A stretch of DNA of 64,000 nt from Roseiarcus sp963833955 (GTDB taxonomy: Bacteria > Pseudomonadota > Alphaproteobacteria > Rhizobiales > Beijerinckiaceae), in assembly GCA_963833955.1 (NCBI GenBank), contig CAWHZY010000018.1, forward strand, positions 1-64,000. The letters are read 5' to 3'. Positions 45,765-55,698 of this stretch are shown here, piece after piece. The position numbers were made by a program, and so were the translations under genes. The stretch's first letter is position 1, and every line of letters starts with the position of its first letter. The notes below the pieces were generated by a model. The model ran no database searches. It was not told where the DNA came from and worked only from the letters and a program-made list of their open reading frames with translations.

Positions 45765-47081
45765 ATGTCCGATTTCTTAGGCGCCAGCCTGCCGAGAAGG
45801 GAAGCCGCCCCGAGGGCCGACGAGAGGTCGCCAGAGTCCCCCTCGGCTGATCGTCAAAGGAACCGCCCTCCTAGTCCCTCGCTAACGAGCCGTCGCGCTC
45901 TAGACTGGTTCGTCTTTTTTCTGGCGGACGTGCAGACCGGATTTGGCGCTTTCGTTTCCGTTTATCTCACCACGGAGAAATGGACCCAAACCGATATCGG
46001 CCTTGTCCTGACGGTCGGTGCGTTTGTCGGCTTGGTCGGTCAGATCCCGGGTGGCGCGATTGTCGACGCCGCGCGCTCGCAGCGTTGGGTGGCGGCGGCG
46101 GCCGTCGCCGCTGTGGGGGTCAGCGCGTTCGCGCTCGCCGTGTCGCCGATTTTTGTCGTCGTCTTCGCCTCTCGGATTCTACAAGCGAGCGCGAGTTGCG
46201 TGCTGGGCCCCGCGATCGCGGCGATCAGCCTCGGCCTTGTTGGCCGCAAAGGGATCAGCACGCGCCTGGGCCGGAACGCGGCTTTCGCCTCAGTCGGTTC
46301 GGGCGTCGCGGCGGCGGGCATGGGCGCCTCTGCATATTACATTTCAGACCGCGCGGCCTTCATTCTGGCCGCGAGCATGACCGTGCCTGCGCTGTTCGCC
46401 CTCTTTCAAATACGAACGCACGAAATCGATCCTGCGAGGGCGCATGGCGGCGTCGCAAAATCCGGGCAAGGGAACGCCATAGCCGGCTTGCTCAGCCTAT
46501 TTGAGATCCGTCCGCTTCTGATCTTCGCCGGCTGCATCGCCCTGTTCCAACTCGCCAACGCCGCAATGCTGCCATTGGCGGCGAGCATGATGACCTTGCG
46601 CTCGAGCAAGTTCGCTACCATCCTCGTCGCCACCTCCATTGTCGCGCCTCAACTCATCGTCGCTGTGCTTTCGCCCTGGGTCGGGCGCAAGGCGGAGCTG
46701 TGGGGACGGCGCCCATTGCTTGTTCTTTGCTTCGCCGCTTTGGCGATCCGTGGTCTGTTGTTCGCGTTTCTGATCAATCCCTATCTGCTGATGGTCGCGC
46801 AGCTCCTCGACGGCGTCTCAGGCGCAGCGCTGGCGGTGTTGGTTCCGCTGATCATCGCGGACGTTGCTGGCGCCACCGGTCATTTCAACCTGGCGCAGGG
46901 GGCAGTCGGCTGCGCGGTAGGGCTCGGCGCGTCGATCAGCACCACCCTTGCCGGTTACATCAGCGATCGGTTCGACAGCCAGACCGCTTTTCTGATGATG
47001 GCGGGATTCGGCGTTCTAGGCCTGGCGGCTGTGGCGCTAGCGATGCCCGAGACGCGACCGCATGCAGAGGACGAGGGCTGA
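45765..47081 (+). CDS. Major facilitator superfamily transporter
   Basis: A 438-residue MFS protein with 12 predicted helices after a proline- and serine-rich cytoplasmic N-terminus of about 45 residues. It has the helix 2-3 region QTDIGLVLTVGAFVGLVGQI with PGGAIVDAARSQRW, a central loop (RTHEIDPARAHGGVAKSGQ), and the second-half signature GRKAELWGRRPLL. The transported compound cannot be deduced. The gene is intact, follows the PRC-barrel gene and converges with the glycosyltransferase with only 4 bases between stops. Confidence 0.85.
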   Translation: MSDFLGASLPRREAAPRADERSPESPSADRQRNRPPSPSLTSRRALDWFVFFLADVQTGFGAFVSVYLTTEKWTQTDIGLVLTVGAFVGLVGQIPGGAIVDAARSQRWVAAAAVAAVGVSAFALAVSPIFVVVFASRILQASASCVLGPAIAAISLGLVGRKGISTRLGRNAAFASVGSGVAAAGMGASAYYISDRAAFILAASMTVPALFALFQIRTHEIDPARAHGGVAKSGQGNAIAGLLSLFEIRPLLIFAGCIALFQLANAAMLPLAASMMTLRSSKFATILVATSIVAPQLIVAVLSPWVGRKAELWGRRPLLVLCFAALAIRGLLFAFLINPYLLMVAQLLDGVSGAALAVLVPLIIADVAGATGHFNLAQGAVGCAVGLGASISTTLAGYISDRFDSQTAFLMMAGFGVLGLAAVALAMPETRPHAEDEG

Positions 47082-47085
47082 CCCA

Positions 47086-48147
47086 TCAGCCAGAGACTGA
47101 TGCGATTCTCGGGCGAAGCGCCGCGGCGCCGAGCAAATCTCGGTAAACCGCCAAATAATCTTTCGCCATGCGGCGCGCGGTGAAGCGATCTTCAAAGCGC
47201 TTCCTGATCGCCGCACGTGACAATCGCGAGAGATGCCGGATGGATCCGACGGCGCTCGTTTCGTCCTCAACCACGAAACCGGTCACGCCGTCTTCGATCA
47301 ATTCCGGAACGGCGCCGCGATTGAACGCGATAACCGGCGCGCCGCAAGCCATGGCCTCGATCATGACCAGTCCGAAGGGCTCCGGCCAGTCGATCGGCAC
47401 GATCAGCGCGATGGCGCAGCTTAAGAATTCGGACTTCTGCGCGTCGGAGATCTCCCCAATGAATTCGACATTCGGTTTGGCGAGAAGCGGCTCAATCATC
47501 TCCTCGAAATAGTCCTGATCGACTGCATCGACCTTGGCCGCGATCTTAAGCGGCAGTCCGCACCGCTCGGCGATGTGGATCGCGCGATCAACCCGCTTCT
47601 CCGGCGAAATGCGACCCAGAAAAGCGAGATAGGACGGGTCTGCCGGGACGGGCTTGAGGAGCCCGTCGGGCATCCCGTGATGAACTGTGCCGATCCAATG
47701 CGCATTCAGGACGGGCCGCCGTTGGGCGTTTGAGATCGAGACGACAGGAACTGTTGGAAAGGTCGAGAAGACTGGCGCATGTTCAGGCAAGTCGAGACGG
47801 CCGTGTAGCGTGGTGAGAAAGGGCGTCGATTGCCGAGACATCACCGAAAAAGGGTAATAGTCGAGATGGAAATGCAATAAGTCGAATTCCTTCGCCCGCC
47901 GGGCGACTTGTTCGATCATGCTCACGTGAAGAGCGTTAGGATCACGCACCGAGCCGTCGAGTTGTAGGGCAGTCGGCCACATCGGCTCGAGCCGCGCACT
48001 CGTGACAGAATCGCCGCTTGCAAATAGCGTAACCTGGTGCCCGAGCGCGACAAGCTCCTCGGTCAGCCATGAGATCACCCGTTCGGTTCCGCCATAAAGT
48101 TTTGGCGGAACAGCTTCAGTCAATGGCGATATCTGAGCGATGCGCAA
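47086..48147 (-). CDS. Glycosyltransferase family 4 protein
   Basis: A GT-B-fold glycosyltransferase of about 353 residues. The N-terminal domain begins RIAQISPLTEAVPPKLYGGT and has TLHGRLDLPEHAP. The C-terminal domain has FLGRISPEKRVDRAIHIAER, FIGEISDAQKSEFL and the nucleotide-sugar motif PEPFGLVMIEAMACGAPVIA with the two GT4 glutamates. The frame is open to 48252, but a TTG at 48147 preceded by GGAGGCAGGA gives the family start. It probably adds a sugar to a cell-surface or small-molecule acceptor; the acceptor is unknown. Confidence 0.87.
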   Translation of the reverse strand: MRIAQISPLTEAVPPKLYGGTERVISWLTEELVALGHQVTLFASGDSVTSARLEPMWPTALQLDGSVRDPNALHVSMIEQVARRAKEFDLLHFHLDYYPFSVMSRQSTPFLTTLHGRLDLPEHAPVFSTFPTVPVVSISNAQRRPVLNAHWIGTVHHGMPDGLLKPVPADPSYLAFLGRISPEKRVDRAIHIAERCGLPLKIAAKVDAVDQDYFEEMIEPLLAKPNVEFIGEISDAQKSEFLSCAIALIVPIDWPEPFGLVMIEAMACGAPVIAFNRGAVPELIEDGVTGFVVEDETSAVGSIRHLSRLSRAAIRKRFEDRFTARRMAKDYLAVYRDLLGAAALRPRIASVSG

Positions 48148-48362
48148 TCCTGCCTCCAGTCCGTGTATTGTCGCCGCAGCTCCTCGATGAACGGTAGGTT
48201 CGTGGATGTTATGTCTATCGCGGGCTTTGGTCGAAAGCGCGGAACGCGTCATCGCGAAATAGGTTCCAACAATAGATTATATTTCTAGATCGGTTCCTTG
48301 AATGCGCCGGAGCAATCGCGTCGCCCAACTTTGACCATTTTTGCCCAACCATTTCCGCGTCG

Positions 48363-50141
48363 ATGGGTATGGGCGAAGCCGACCTCACAACATACGGATC
48401 TCGAACGTTAGGCTTTCTCGGGAGGTACGTCCGCGCCCGGGCGGCGCCTCATGCGGCAATTGCAGTCGCGGTGGTCGCAGCGGTGACGTGTTCGGTCAGC
48501 ACGCAATACGGGGTCAAGAGGCTGGTCGATGCGCTATCGGCGCCATTGAACGGCGGAAGTCCTTGGCTCGCGTTTTGCGTCCTGTTGTTCTTCATCGCAG
48601 CAGACAACTTGTTCTGGCGCGTGGCGGGCCTCATCGCGAGCTTTACGTTCGTGCGCGTCACCGGCGACATCCGCGCCGACCTATTTCGGCATTTGACAGG
48701 GCATGCGCCAAGCTATTTCGCCAAGCGCATGCCCGGCATGCTGACGAGCCGGGTGACGGCGACGTCGAACGCTGTCTTCACGATCGAAAACATGTTCGTC
48801 TTTAATGTCGCGCCCCCCTGCTTGGCGACAGTCGGGGCAATTGGGTTTCTCGCCGTGGTCAATGTCTGGATGGCGGCCATCTTGGCTATCGTTTCCTGCG
48901 GCATGATTGTCGTTATTTTTCAGATCGCCGCGGCCGGCAAACCGCTGCATCACGACTTTGCCGACAAAGCCGCGTCGGTCGATGGCGAAATGGTGGACGT
49001 CATCGGCAATATCTCGCTCGTGAAAGCGTTCGGCGGTCTGTCGCGTGAGCAACGGCGCTTCGACGCGACCGTTGCGCAGGAGCTAAACGCCCGTCGCCGC
49101 AGCCTGCTTTACCTCGAGAAGTTGAGGGTGACGCACGCCCTCATCACCGTCATTTTGATTGTTGGCTTGCTTGCCTGGGCGATCCGCCTCTGGCAACGCC
49201 ACGAGGCGACCGTTGGCGATGTTGTCCTGGTATCGACGCTCGGCATCTCGGTGCTCAGCGCGACGCGCGATTTTGCCGTCGCGCTGGTCGACGTCACGCA
49301 ACACTTGGCGCGGCTGTCGGAGGCGTTGGCCACGTTGCTCTCTCCGCATGAACTCACCGATCATCCGCAAGCCGCCACTCTTGCGCCGAAGCGTGGCGCG
49401 CGGATCGTCTTCGAGCGAATAAGCTTCGCCTATCCCGGGGATCGGCAAGTCTTTGACGAGTTTTCTCTCGTCGTTGAGCCTGGTCAGAAGGTCGGACTCG
49501 TTGGGCCGTCAGGAGGCGGCAAGTCGACGCTCATTGCGCTTCTGCAGAGGTTCTACGATTTGCCGAGCGGCAGGATCTCCATTGACGGACACGACATCTC
49601 GCGAGCGACGCAGGAGAGCCTTAGACAGGCCATCGCCGTCGTTCCCCAAGACGCCCCAGTGCTGAACCGTTCGCTGACGGACAACATCCGCTACGGCCGT
49701 CCTGAAGCGACCGACGACGATGTCTGGGAAGCGGCGCTCGCTGCCCGATGCGGAGAGTTCATTGAAAACCTGCCGGCCGGCCTCGACACGATCGTCGGAG
49801 ACCGGGGCGCTCAATTGTCTGGCGGTCAGCGACAACGCGTCGCGATCGCACGAGCCTTCTTGAAGAATGCGCCCATTCTTCTGCTCGACGAAGCGACCTC
49901 GGCTCTCGACAGCGAAGCCGAGGAGGCGATCCGAGACGCGCTTTCTCGCCTCATGCGGGGACGGACCGTCATCGCCGCCGCGCATCGGCTCTCAACGCTA
50001 CGAAATTTCGATCGGATCGTGGTCTTGAGAAGCGGCGCGATCGTGCAAGACGGCGAACCAGAGGACCTGTTGCAAATGGACGGGCCGTATCGAACGCTTG
50101 TCATGCAGGAAGTCAAACGTCTGTCCCGGCAGGCTGCGTGA
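48363..50141 (+). CDS. ABC transporter ATP-binding/permease protein (type I exporter half)
   Basis: A 592-residue half-exporter. The membrane domain covers about residues 25-320, with six helices and coupling segments (LFRHLTGHAPSYFAKRMPGM). The ATPase domain covers about 355-590, with Walker A GPSGGGKSTL, Q-loop AVVPQDAPVL, signature QLSGGQRQRVAIA, Walker B ILLLDEATSALD and H-loop IAAAHRLSTL. All motifs are canonical, so a homodimer should be functional. The type is MsbA/lipid or multidrug-like, and the substrate is unknown. Two start codons lie close together (48363 and 48369). Confidence 0.9.
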   Translation: MGMGEADLTTYGSRTLGFLGRYVRARAAPHAAIAVAVVAAVTCSVSTQYGVKRLVDALSAPLNGGSPWLAFCVLLFFIAADNLFWRVAGLIASFTFVRVTGDIRADLFRHLTGHAPSYFAKRMPGMLTSRVTATSNAVFTIENMFVFNVAPPCLATVGAIGFLAVVNVWMAAILAIVSCGMIVVIFQIAAAGKPLHHDFADKAASVDGEMVDVIGNISLVKAFGGLSREQRRFDATVAQELNARRRSLLYLEKLRVTHALITVILIVGLLAWAIRLWQRHEATVGDVVLVSTLGISVLSATRDFAVALVDVTQHLARLSEALATLLSPHELTDHPQAATLAPKRGARIVFERISFAYPGDRQVFDEFSLVVEPGQKVGLVGPSGGGKSTLIALLQRFYDLPSGRISIDGHDISRATQESLRQAIAVVPQDAPVLNRSLTDNIRYGRPEATDDDVWEAALAARCGEFIENLPAGLDTIVGDRGAQLSGGQRQRVAIARAFLKNAPILLLDEATSALDSEAEEAIRDALSRLMRGRTVIAAAHRLSTLRNFDRIVVLRSGAIVQDGEPEDLLQMDGPYRTLVMQEVKRLSRQAA

Positions 50142-50277
50142 ACGATCTGCGCTGCGCAACCTGATCGAGGAACCACCGCTGGCTTCATTGCGCGATATCG
50201 CGGAAACCGCGATTGCCGCCGGCCGGTTCGACCCGGCTTGATTGCATCGAGGCGTCCGTTACTTTCGACGAGCGCGT

Positions 50278-50448
50278 TCACGAGCGACAGATAGCCTGAG
50301 CCCATCTCGCCGTTTGGAGCAACACGCCGCCCGAGACCGGTACCTTCTCCCCGTGAGCCGAGGCGTCACGCAGCGCCCCGATGACGGCGCTGTCGGTCAA
50401 CACATAAGCGGTCATGTCGATTTGCTTTCCGGCTTCGCGAAGCAAAAG
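50278..50448 (-). pseudogene. Possible remnant of a phospholipase D-like protein
   Basis: A short minus-strand stretch reads LLREAGKQIDMTAYVLTDSA followed by VIGALRDASAHGEKVPVSGG and ends in a stop at 50278. The helix-strand pattern IDMTAYVLTD...VIGALRDA resembles the segment before the HKD motif in PLD-like nucleases, but no HKD motif is present. The remaining gap (50142-50570) holds nothing else recognisable. The identification is tentative. Confidence 0.3.
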
Positions 50449-50574
50449 CGTCAAGAAGGAACGTGATCATCCAGTCGTGACGAAACGGATTGTTCGCTCT
50501 TGTCCGCGCTAATGTACATTCCGGATCACGGTGGAGCAGCTCGCAAGTCGTAATGCGATTTGCTTCGTGGCTAG

Positions 50575-51989
50575 CACTACTTTGGCGGAATTACTCGAGG
50601 GCTCTACGGAGCGTGCGCCTGCAGTGAGGGCATCGATAGGGTGGCGCGGGAGCGAGGATTGCCAGGACGGCGCGCCGGATCGGGGGCCGTGTCGGCTTGG
50701 GCGGCCCGTGGCGGATTCTTTTTCCCCCACTCGCTTGGGCGAGGCGGCGGCTTTGCAGGTAGGCGTAGGCGATCATGGTCATGAGCGCGTGGCGGTGCAG
50801 GCCACGCCAGGATCGGCCTTCGAAGTGGTCGAGGCCGAGTTCTTCCTTGAGTTGCTGATGGGCTTGCTCGCAGACCCATCGCGCCTTGATCGCGGCGGCG
50901 AGCGTCTTGAGGCTGGCGTCGGGAGGCAGGTTGGAAAGATAGTATTTGCGCTCGCCCGAGGCGCGACGCTCGCCGACCAGCCAGGCCTCCTCGCCCGGCA
51001 TGTGCTGCATGCCCTTGTCATGGATGCGTTGTGGCGGACCATCGGCGATGCGCACGCGCACGGCGGCGAAGGAGGCCGCCAAAGGCCCTTTGGTTCCTTT
51101 CCGCCAGCTGACGCGTCGCCACTTCGCGGTGGCGAGAACGTCTTCGGCCGGCGCGGAGAGTTGATCCGGGACGTGGCGCTTGCGCGGCCGGCCGCGTCCC
51201 GCGATCGGACAGACGAGTTTGACGTTGCTCGGGTAGACTTTCTGCTGCTTGGGGATTCCGACCGCCCACTTCAGGCCGCGCGCATCGAGCCCCTGGCGGA
51301 ACGACGCGGACAGGCCATAGCCTGCATCGGCCGGAACCGTCGCAAACCGGACGCCCGCGACGCGAATGCGATCGATCTCAGCGAGCGCGATCTCCGGCTT
51401 CGTCCGCGCTGTGCGACAGTCTTCGGGCACGCGGGCCTTTGTCATCCGCTCGCCGTCGCCGGTCCAACTTTCAGGCAGGAACAGCCGCAGGCCGATCATC
51501 ACCGGAACCTCGTCCCGCGCCAGCGTCAGGGACACCAACGTCTGGCAATTGGCGGTCTTGCCGAGCGCCGAGACGTATTGCGGCGCGACCCCAACCGAGT
51601 GCGACCCCTTCTTCGGCAGCGCCGTGTCGTCGACGACAAGGACTGCGCTGGCGCCCCCGATCAGCTTGTCCGCCTGGACAGCGAGTTCCTCTTCCAGCGG
51701 CGCTTCGTCCCAGACGCCGCTCGCAATGAAATGATGCAACTGGTCGTAGTCGCCGGGCGCCCATCGCGACGCCATCGGCTCGACGCTCTTGCGGTCGCCT
51801 GGGCCGATCAGACCCGCCACATAAAGCGGGCACATCCGCCTGCGGGCCTTGTGACCCAGCCGCGCCAGGAATGGCGCAAGCCAGCGTTCAAGATCTCCAT
51901 TCCAACCCGCCACCCAATCGCCTCCGCCAAATCCCAGCGCCAAGGATCGGGCGAAATCCTTTCCAAACTCCTAATCTGCCAAAGTAGTG
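50575..51989 (-). mobile_element. IS701-family insertion sequence with CTAG target duplication
   Basis: The ends are inverted repeats beginning CACTACTTTGGC (left at 50575; right complement ending at 51989). CTAG is duplicated outside (50571-50574 and 51990-51993), matching the YTAR target of IS701 elements. The element is 1,415 bases with one transposase gene and looks complete. Confidence 0.92.
50591..51943 (-). CDS. IS701-family transposase
   Basis: A 450-residue DDE transposase of the IS701 group. Segments: APFLARLGHKARRRMCPLYV, MASRWAPGDYDQLHHFIASG, AVLVVDDTALPKKGSHSVGV (first catalytic Asp), VPADAGYGLSASFRQGLDAR (second Asp), and WVCEQAHQQLKEELGLDHFE (catalytic Glu). It is a complete, uninterrupted frame reaching almost to the left inverted repeat, so the copy may be active. 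It lies 18 bases downstream of the FAD-oxidase gene's stop and does not break it. Confidence 0.93.
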   Translation of the reverse strand: MALGFGGGDWVAGWNGDLERWLAPFLARLGHKARRRMCPLYVAGLIGPGDRKSVEPMASRWAPGDYDQLHHFIASGVWDEAPLEEELAVQADKLIGGASAVLVVDDTALPKKGSHSVGVAPQYVSALGKTANCQTLVSLTLARDEVPVMIGLRLFLPESWTGDGERMTKARVPEDCRTARTKPEIALAEIDRIRVAGVRFATVPADAGYGLSASFRQGLDARGLKWAVGIPKQQKVYPSNVKLVCPIAGRGRPRKRHVPDQLSAPAEDVLATAKWRRVSWRKGTKGPLAASFAAVRVRIADGPPQRIHDKGMQHMPGEEAWLVGERRASGERKYYLSNLPPDASLKTLAAAIKARWVCEQAHQQLKEELGLDHFEGRSWRGLHRHALMTMIAYAYLQSRRLAQASGGKRIRHGPPKPTRPPIRRAVLAILAPAPPYRCPHCRRTLRRALE

Positions 51990-52007
51990 CTAGGTGAAGG
52001 TGCACGC

Positions 52008-53106
52008 TCAGAGCAATTCCGCGACGCGCCGCGCGATCGCGAGACTTCGCGGTCAGGCCTGGAGATTCTATGCCAAACAGGTTGATCAGCCCTCTGACCC
52101 CGTGTTCGTCCTCGGTCTGGATCACGAAATCGGTCGATGATCCGCCCGGTCGGGCGATCTTTGGGCGAATTCCCGCATAGGCCGGCTGCAGAGCCCCGTC
52201 CGGCAAGCCCGGCCAATAGGTTCGGATCGCCGCGTAAAAGGATTCGCTCCGCTGGGGGTCGACGTCGTAGTCGATTGTATCGACCCATTCGACGTCCGGC
52301 CCGAATCGCGCCTGACCAGCGAGGTCCAGGGTCAGATGGACGCCAAGGCCCCCCTCCCGCGGCATCGGGTAGACGAGCCTGGAGAAGGGTGAGCGGACGG
52401 TCAACGAAAAGTAATTGCCTTTGGCGAGATGCAGGGCAGGGATGGTCTCGACAGGCAGGCCCTGGATCGTACGAGCGACGGCCTGCGCCCCGAGGCCTGC
52501 CGCGTTGATGACATTCGCGGCCGTCAGCCGCATCGCCTCGCCGCCCCCTGTGTCGATCGTCAGCCCCTCGCGCTCGACTTGCCCCGAGACGACCGGTGTC
52601 GCGAACGCGATCGCCGCGCCATGCGCCGCCGCGTCACCCCACAGCGCCAGCATGAGAGCGTGGCTGTCCACGATGCCGGTCGAAGGCGAAAGAAGGGCTC
52701 GCTCAGCCTTCAGCTCCGGCTCAAGCGTCCGCGCCTCTTCGCCCGTGAGCCAGACGAGATCGAGGACGCCATTTGCTTTCGCCCGCGTCTCAAGCGCCGC
52801 GAGGCCTGCGACCTCGCTCTCGTTGGCCGCGACGATGAGCTTGCCGCAACGCCGATGCGGCACGCCGCATTCGCAGCAGAAGCGATACAGCATCTCCTTT
52901 CCCTCGACGCACAGATGCGTTTTGGTTAGGCCGGTCGGGTAATAGATGCCGGCGTGAATGACCTCGCTGTTTCGCGAACTGACCCCAGCGCCGGCGCCGT
53001 TCTCCGCCTCGACAACGACGACCTCCCGGCCGGCGCGCGCCAGCGCTCTCGCGATCGCCAGCCCGATGACCCCGGCGCCGATGACCAGACACTCCACGGA
53101 GTTCAC
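52008..53106 (-). CDS. FAD-dependent oxidoreductase, LhgO-like (one frameshift near the C-terminus)
   Basis: An FAD oxidase/dehydrogenase of about 366 residues of the DAO family. The N-terminal nucleotide loop is CLVIGAGVIGLAIARALARA, followed by SSRNSEVIHAGIYYPTGLTK, typical of the L-2-hydroxyglutarate oxidase (LhgO/L2HGDH) branch. INAAGLGAQAVARTI and the substrate region RLVYPMPREGGLGVHLTLDL follow. The end GIESPGLTA is continued by SLAIARRVAELL after removing one extra base near 52052. The GTG start at 53106 has GAGAGGAGG upstream. It lies next to the BMP transporter cluster on the same strand, so the substrate may be a 2-hydroxy acid or amino acid. Confidence 0.8.
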
Positions 53107-53491
53107 GCAACCTCCTCTCCCTGGCGACGCCGCGCCGGCAAATCTGCGGGGCCCACCGTCGCATGGCGTTTCATTGCCGACGGGCGGATTTCGTCCGAAC
53201 AAGCTTGCGCCGCCAGGTCATAAGGGCACGATGCTGCAAGGCAAGGGCAGTGTCGATAGCTGCTGCGCGGTCGGCGCCGCCGCAGCTCCGAAATTGGCCA
53301 GCACGTTTGCGGCGATCGAATCTCCCCGAAGCCGAGCCGCCCGCGGAAACGATGGCGGGATCGGGCGCTGCCTCCACCCGGCCACCGCGTGGCGGATCGC
53401 CACCGCATCTCTTGTCGTGAAGCGTCATATCGACGTATCAGGATCCGCGATGGCTGGAGGATCCTGACCGCACGTCAAGCGACGTCAGACA
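53107..53491. other. Intergenic stretch without a recognisable gene
   Basis: The 385 bases between the oxidase start and the end of the BMP-type ATPase gene hold only short frames, and I see no repeats. It probably carries the oxidase promoter. Confidence 0.45.
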
Positions 53492-55021
53492 TCAGTGGCC
53501 GGCCATATGGCGTCCGATTGTCGTGCGGTCGGCGGTGGCTGCGTCGGTGACATAAGTGACTTTGCCGCCCGACATGACCGCGATGCGATCGGAGAGTTCC
53601 AGGATCTCGTCGAGGTCTTCCGACACCAGGAGAACAGCTGCGCCGCGGTTACGCTGCTCCATAATCTGCGCCCGGATGTCGGCGACCGAAGCGAAGTCGA
53701 GGCCGAAGCAGGGATTGGCGACGATCAGCACATCGACGTCGCCAGACAGCTCGCGCGCGAGTATGGCGCGCTGCACATTGCCGCCCGAGAGATCGCGAAT
53801 TGGAGTCTCGGTCGACGGCGTCTTGACATTGTAGCGGCTGATCAGATCGCGGGCGGTGGCCCGCATCGGCTCGCGCGACAGCCAGAAGCCGAGACGCGTC
53901 ATCGGCGCTTTGTCGAACTGGCGAAACGCCATATTCTCGGCCACCGACATCGTGGGGACGGTGGCGTTCTTCAGCGGCTCCTCGGGCAGGCCGAAGACCT
54001 TGAAGCGGTCGAAATGGTCGCGTCGGGGCTCGAAGTCCTGATCGCGAATGAGGACTTGGCCAAGCTTGATGGGACGCTGACCGGAGAGCGCCTCCACAAG
54101 TTCGCTTTGGCCGTTGCCCGACACGCCCGCAATGCCGACGATCTCACCGGCCTGGATCTTGAGATCGAGACCGGCGACCGCTTCCCGCCCCTCGTCGTTC
54201 TCGGCGAAGAGCCCAGCGATCTCGAGCGTCACGCCGCTCTTAGGCGCCGTTGCGCGCGCCGCCGATGGGCGCACGACGGCGTCCCCGATCATCATCGCCG
54301 CCATCTCACGCGTCGAGACGGCGCCGACCTTGCCGCCTCCGACTCTGGCCCCCCGTCTCAGCACCGTGAAGTGATCGCAGAAGGCCTCGACCTCGCGAAA
54401 CTTGTGGCTGATCATCATGACGGTGATTGTATTCGCGTGCGCCATGTCGCGCAGCAGGCCAAGGATCTCGTCCGCTTCGTCAGGGGTCAAAACCGAAGTC
54501 GGTTCGTCCAGGATGAGGAATTGCTGATCAAGGTAAAGGAGCTTCAGGATTTCGAGCTTCTGTTTCTCGCCGGCGGCCATCGCCGACACCGGCTTGTCGA
54601 GCGGCACTCGAAACGGCATCCGGTCAAGGAAAGCTTCGAGAACTTTCATCTCCTTGCGCCATTCGATGACGGCTGGAGCATCGGCCCGACTGACTACGAG
54701 ATTTTCTGCCGCAGTTAGGGCGGGAACTAGGGTGAAGTGTTGGTATACCATGCCAACGCCGCGCGCCTGCGCGTCGCGCGGGTTGCGGACCGCGACCTCC
54801 TCGCCGTTAAGGAGGAGCTGCCCCCGATCGGCCGAATAGAACCCCATGATGCATTTGACGAGCGTCGACTTGCCGGCTCCGTTCTCGCCGAGCAACGCAT
54901 GGAAGGAACCCGCCGGGACTTTGATCGAAACGTCATGCAATGCTTTGAGCGCGCCGAACGATTTCGACATGCCAATCGTCTCGAGCGACGGCGCGCGTGA
55001 GGGATGGTGCGCCTCGGTCAT
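53492..55021 (-). CDS. BMP-type (nucleoside/small molecule) ABC transporter ATP-binding protein
   Basis: A 509-residue fused double ATPase typical of BMP/rbs-like importers. Domain 1 has LLGENGAGKSTLVKCIMGFY, signature MAAGEKQKLEILKLL and Walker B FLILDEPTSVLTPDEAD. Domain 2 has a degenerate Walker A (IAGVSGNGQSELVEAL), DLSGGNVQRAILARELSGDV and LIVANPCFGLDFAS, the usual asymmetric arrangement. It pairs with the two permeases and BMP binding protein of this operon. The stop of the cysteine hydrolase gene upstream overlaps its start by four bases. Confidence 0.92.
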   Translation of the reverse strand: MTEAHHPSRAPSLETIGMSKSFGALKALHDVSIKVPAGSFHALLGENGAGKSTLVKCIMGFYSADRGQLLLNGEEVAVRNPRDAQARGVGMVYQHFTLVPALTAAENLVVSRADAPAVIEWRKEMKVLEAFLDRMPFRVPLDKPVSAMAAGEKQKLEILKLLYLDQQFLILDEPTSVLTPDEADEILGLLRDMAHANTITVMMISHKFREVEAFCDHFTVLRRGARVGGGKVGAVSTREMAAMMIGDAVVRPSAARATAPKSGVTLEIAGLFAENDEGREAVAGLDLKIQAGEIVGIAGVSGNGQSELVEALSGQRPIKLGQVLIRDQDFEPRRDHFDRFKVFGLPEEPLKNATVPTMSVAENMAFRQFDKAPMTRLGFWLSREPMRATARDLISRYNVKTPSTETPIRDLSGGNVQRAILARELSGDVDVLIVANPCFGLDFASVADIRAQIMEQRNRGAAVLLVSEDLDEILELSDRIAVMSGGKVTYVTDAATADRTTIGRHMAGH

Positions 55022-55695
55022 GGCAGCGCTTCAATAAAGGCCTTGGACCCAGCGACCGCGCCGAACACGCCGCCCTGCATCTTGATCATCTTGAGCGCCG
55101 CCAGGTGGTTGCCGTAGTCCGTCGCGGCGCAGCAATCCTCGAGCAGCAGGCACTCAAAGCCCCGGTCGTTCGCCTCGCGCATCGTCGTGTGCACGCAGAC
55201 GTCGGTGGTGATCCCCGTGAGCACGAGATTGTCGATGCCGCGCGTGCGCATCATGAGTTCGAGATCGGTGGCGCAGAACGAGCCCTTGCCCGGCTTGTCG
55301 ATGATCGGCTCGCCGGCCAACGGCTTCAATTCGTCAATGATGTCCCAGCCCGGCTCGCCACGCACGAGGATGCGTCCGCAAGGTCCCTTGTCGCCGATGC
55401 CGGCGCCGATCCGCTGCGAGCGCCAGCGCTTGTTGTCGGGAAGGTCCGCGAGATCGGGGCGATGGCCCTCCCGGGTGTGGAAGATGTGGTAGCCCTTCGC
55501 CCGCGCCGCTTCGAGCAGCGCCTTGATCGGTCCAATCGGCGCTTGCGTCAGGGAGAGGTCGTAGCCCATCGAGTTGACATAGCCGCCCTTGCCGCAGAAG
55601 TCGGTCTGCATGTCGATGACGATGACGGCGGTGTTGTCCGGCCGCCAATCGCCGTTATAGGGCCACGGATAGGGTTCGGCTTCGAAAGTGGGCAT
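55018..55695 (-). CDS. Isochorismatase-like cysteine hydrolase (biuret amidohydrolase type)
   Basis: A 225-residue cysteine hydrolase. The catalytic set is Asp28 in VIVIDMQTDFC, Lys134 in IIDKPGKGSFCATDLE and Cys167 in LTGITTDVCVHTTMREANDR, with the cis-peptide GI-TTDVC as in nicotinamidase-like enzymes. It closely resembles BiuH-type biuret or N-carbamoyl hydrolases, including the N-terminal FEAEPYPWPYNG and the loop HREGHRPDL-like (TREGHRPDLADLP). It probably cleaves an amide or ureido bond to give ammonia. It is between formamidase and the transporter ATPase in one operon, with coupled overlap to the ATPase. Confidence 0.85.
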   Translation of the reverse strand: MPTFEAEPYPWPYNGDWRPDNTAVIVIDMQTDFCGKGGYVNSMGYDLSLTQAPIGPIKALLEAARAKGYHIFHTREGHRPDLADLPDNKRWRSQRIGAGIGDKGPCGRILVRGEPGWDIIDELKPLAGEPIIDKPGKGSFCATDLELMMRTRGIDNLVLTGITTDVCVHTTMREANDRGFECLLLEDCCAATDYGNHLAALKMIKMQGGVFGAVAGSKAFIEALP

Positions 55696-55698
55696 CGT

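Noticed and set aside
50531..51997. Plus-strand frame of about 488 codons antisense to the IS701 transposase
   Set aside because: The minus-strand frame has the DDE residues, and the element ends fit it; the opposite frame is a shadow.
53495..54718. Plus-strand frame of about 407 codons antisense to the BMP-type ATPase
   Set aside because: It mirrors a well-conserved double ATPase; composition is that of a shadow frame and it has no motifs.
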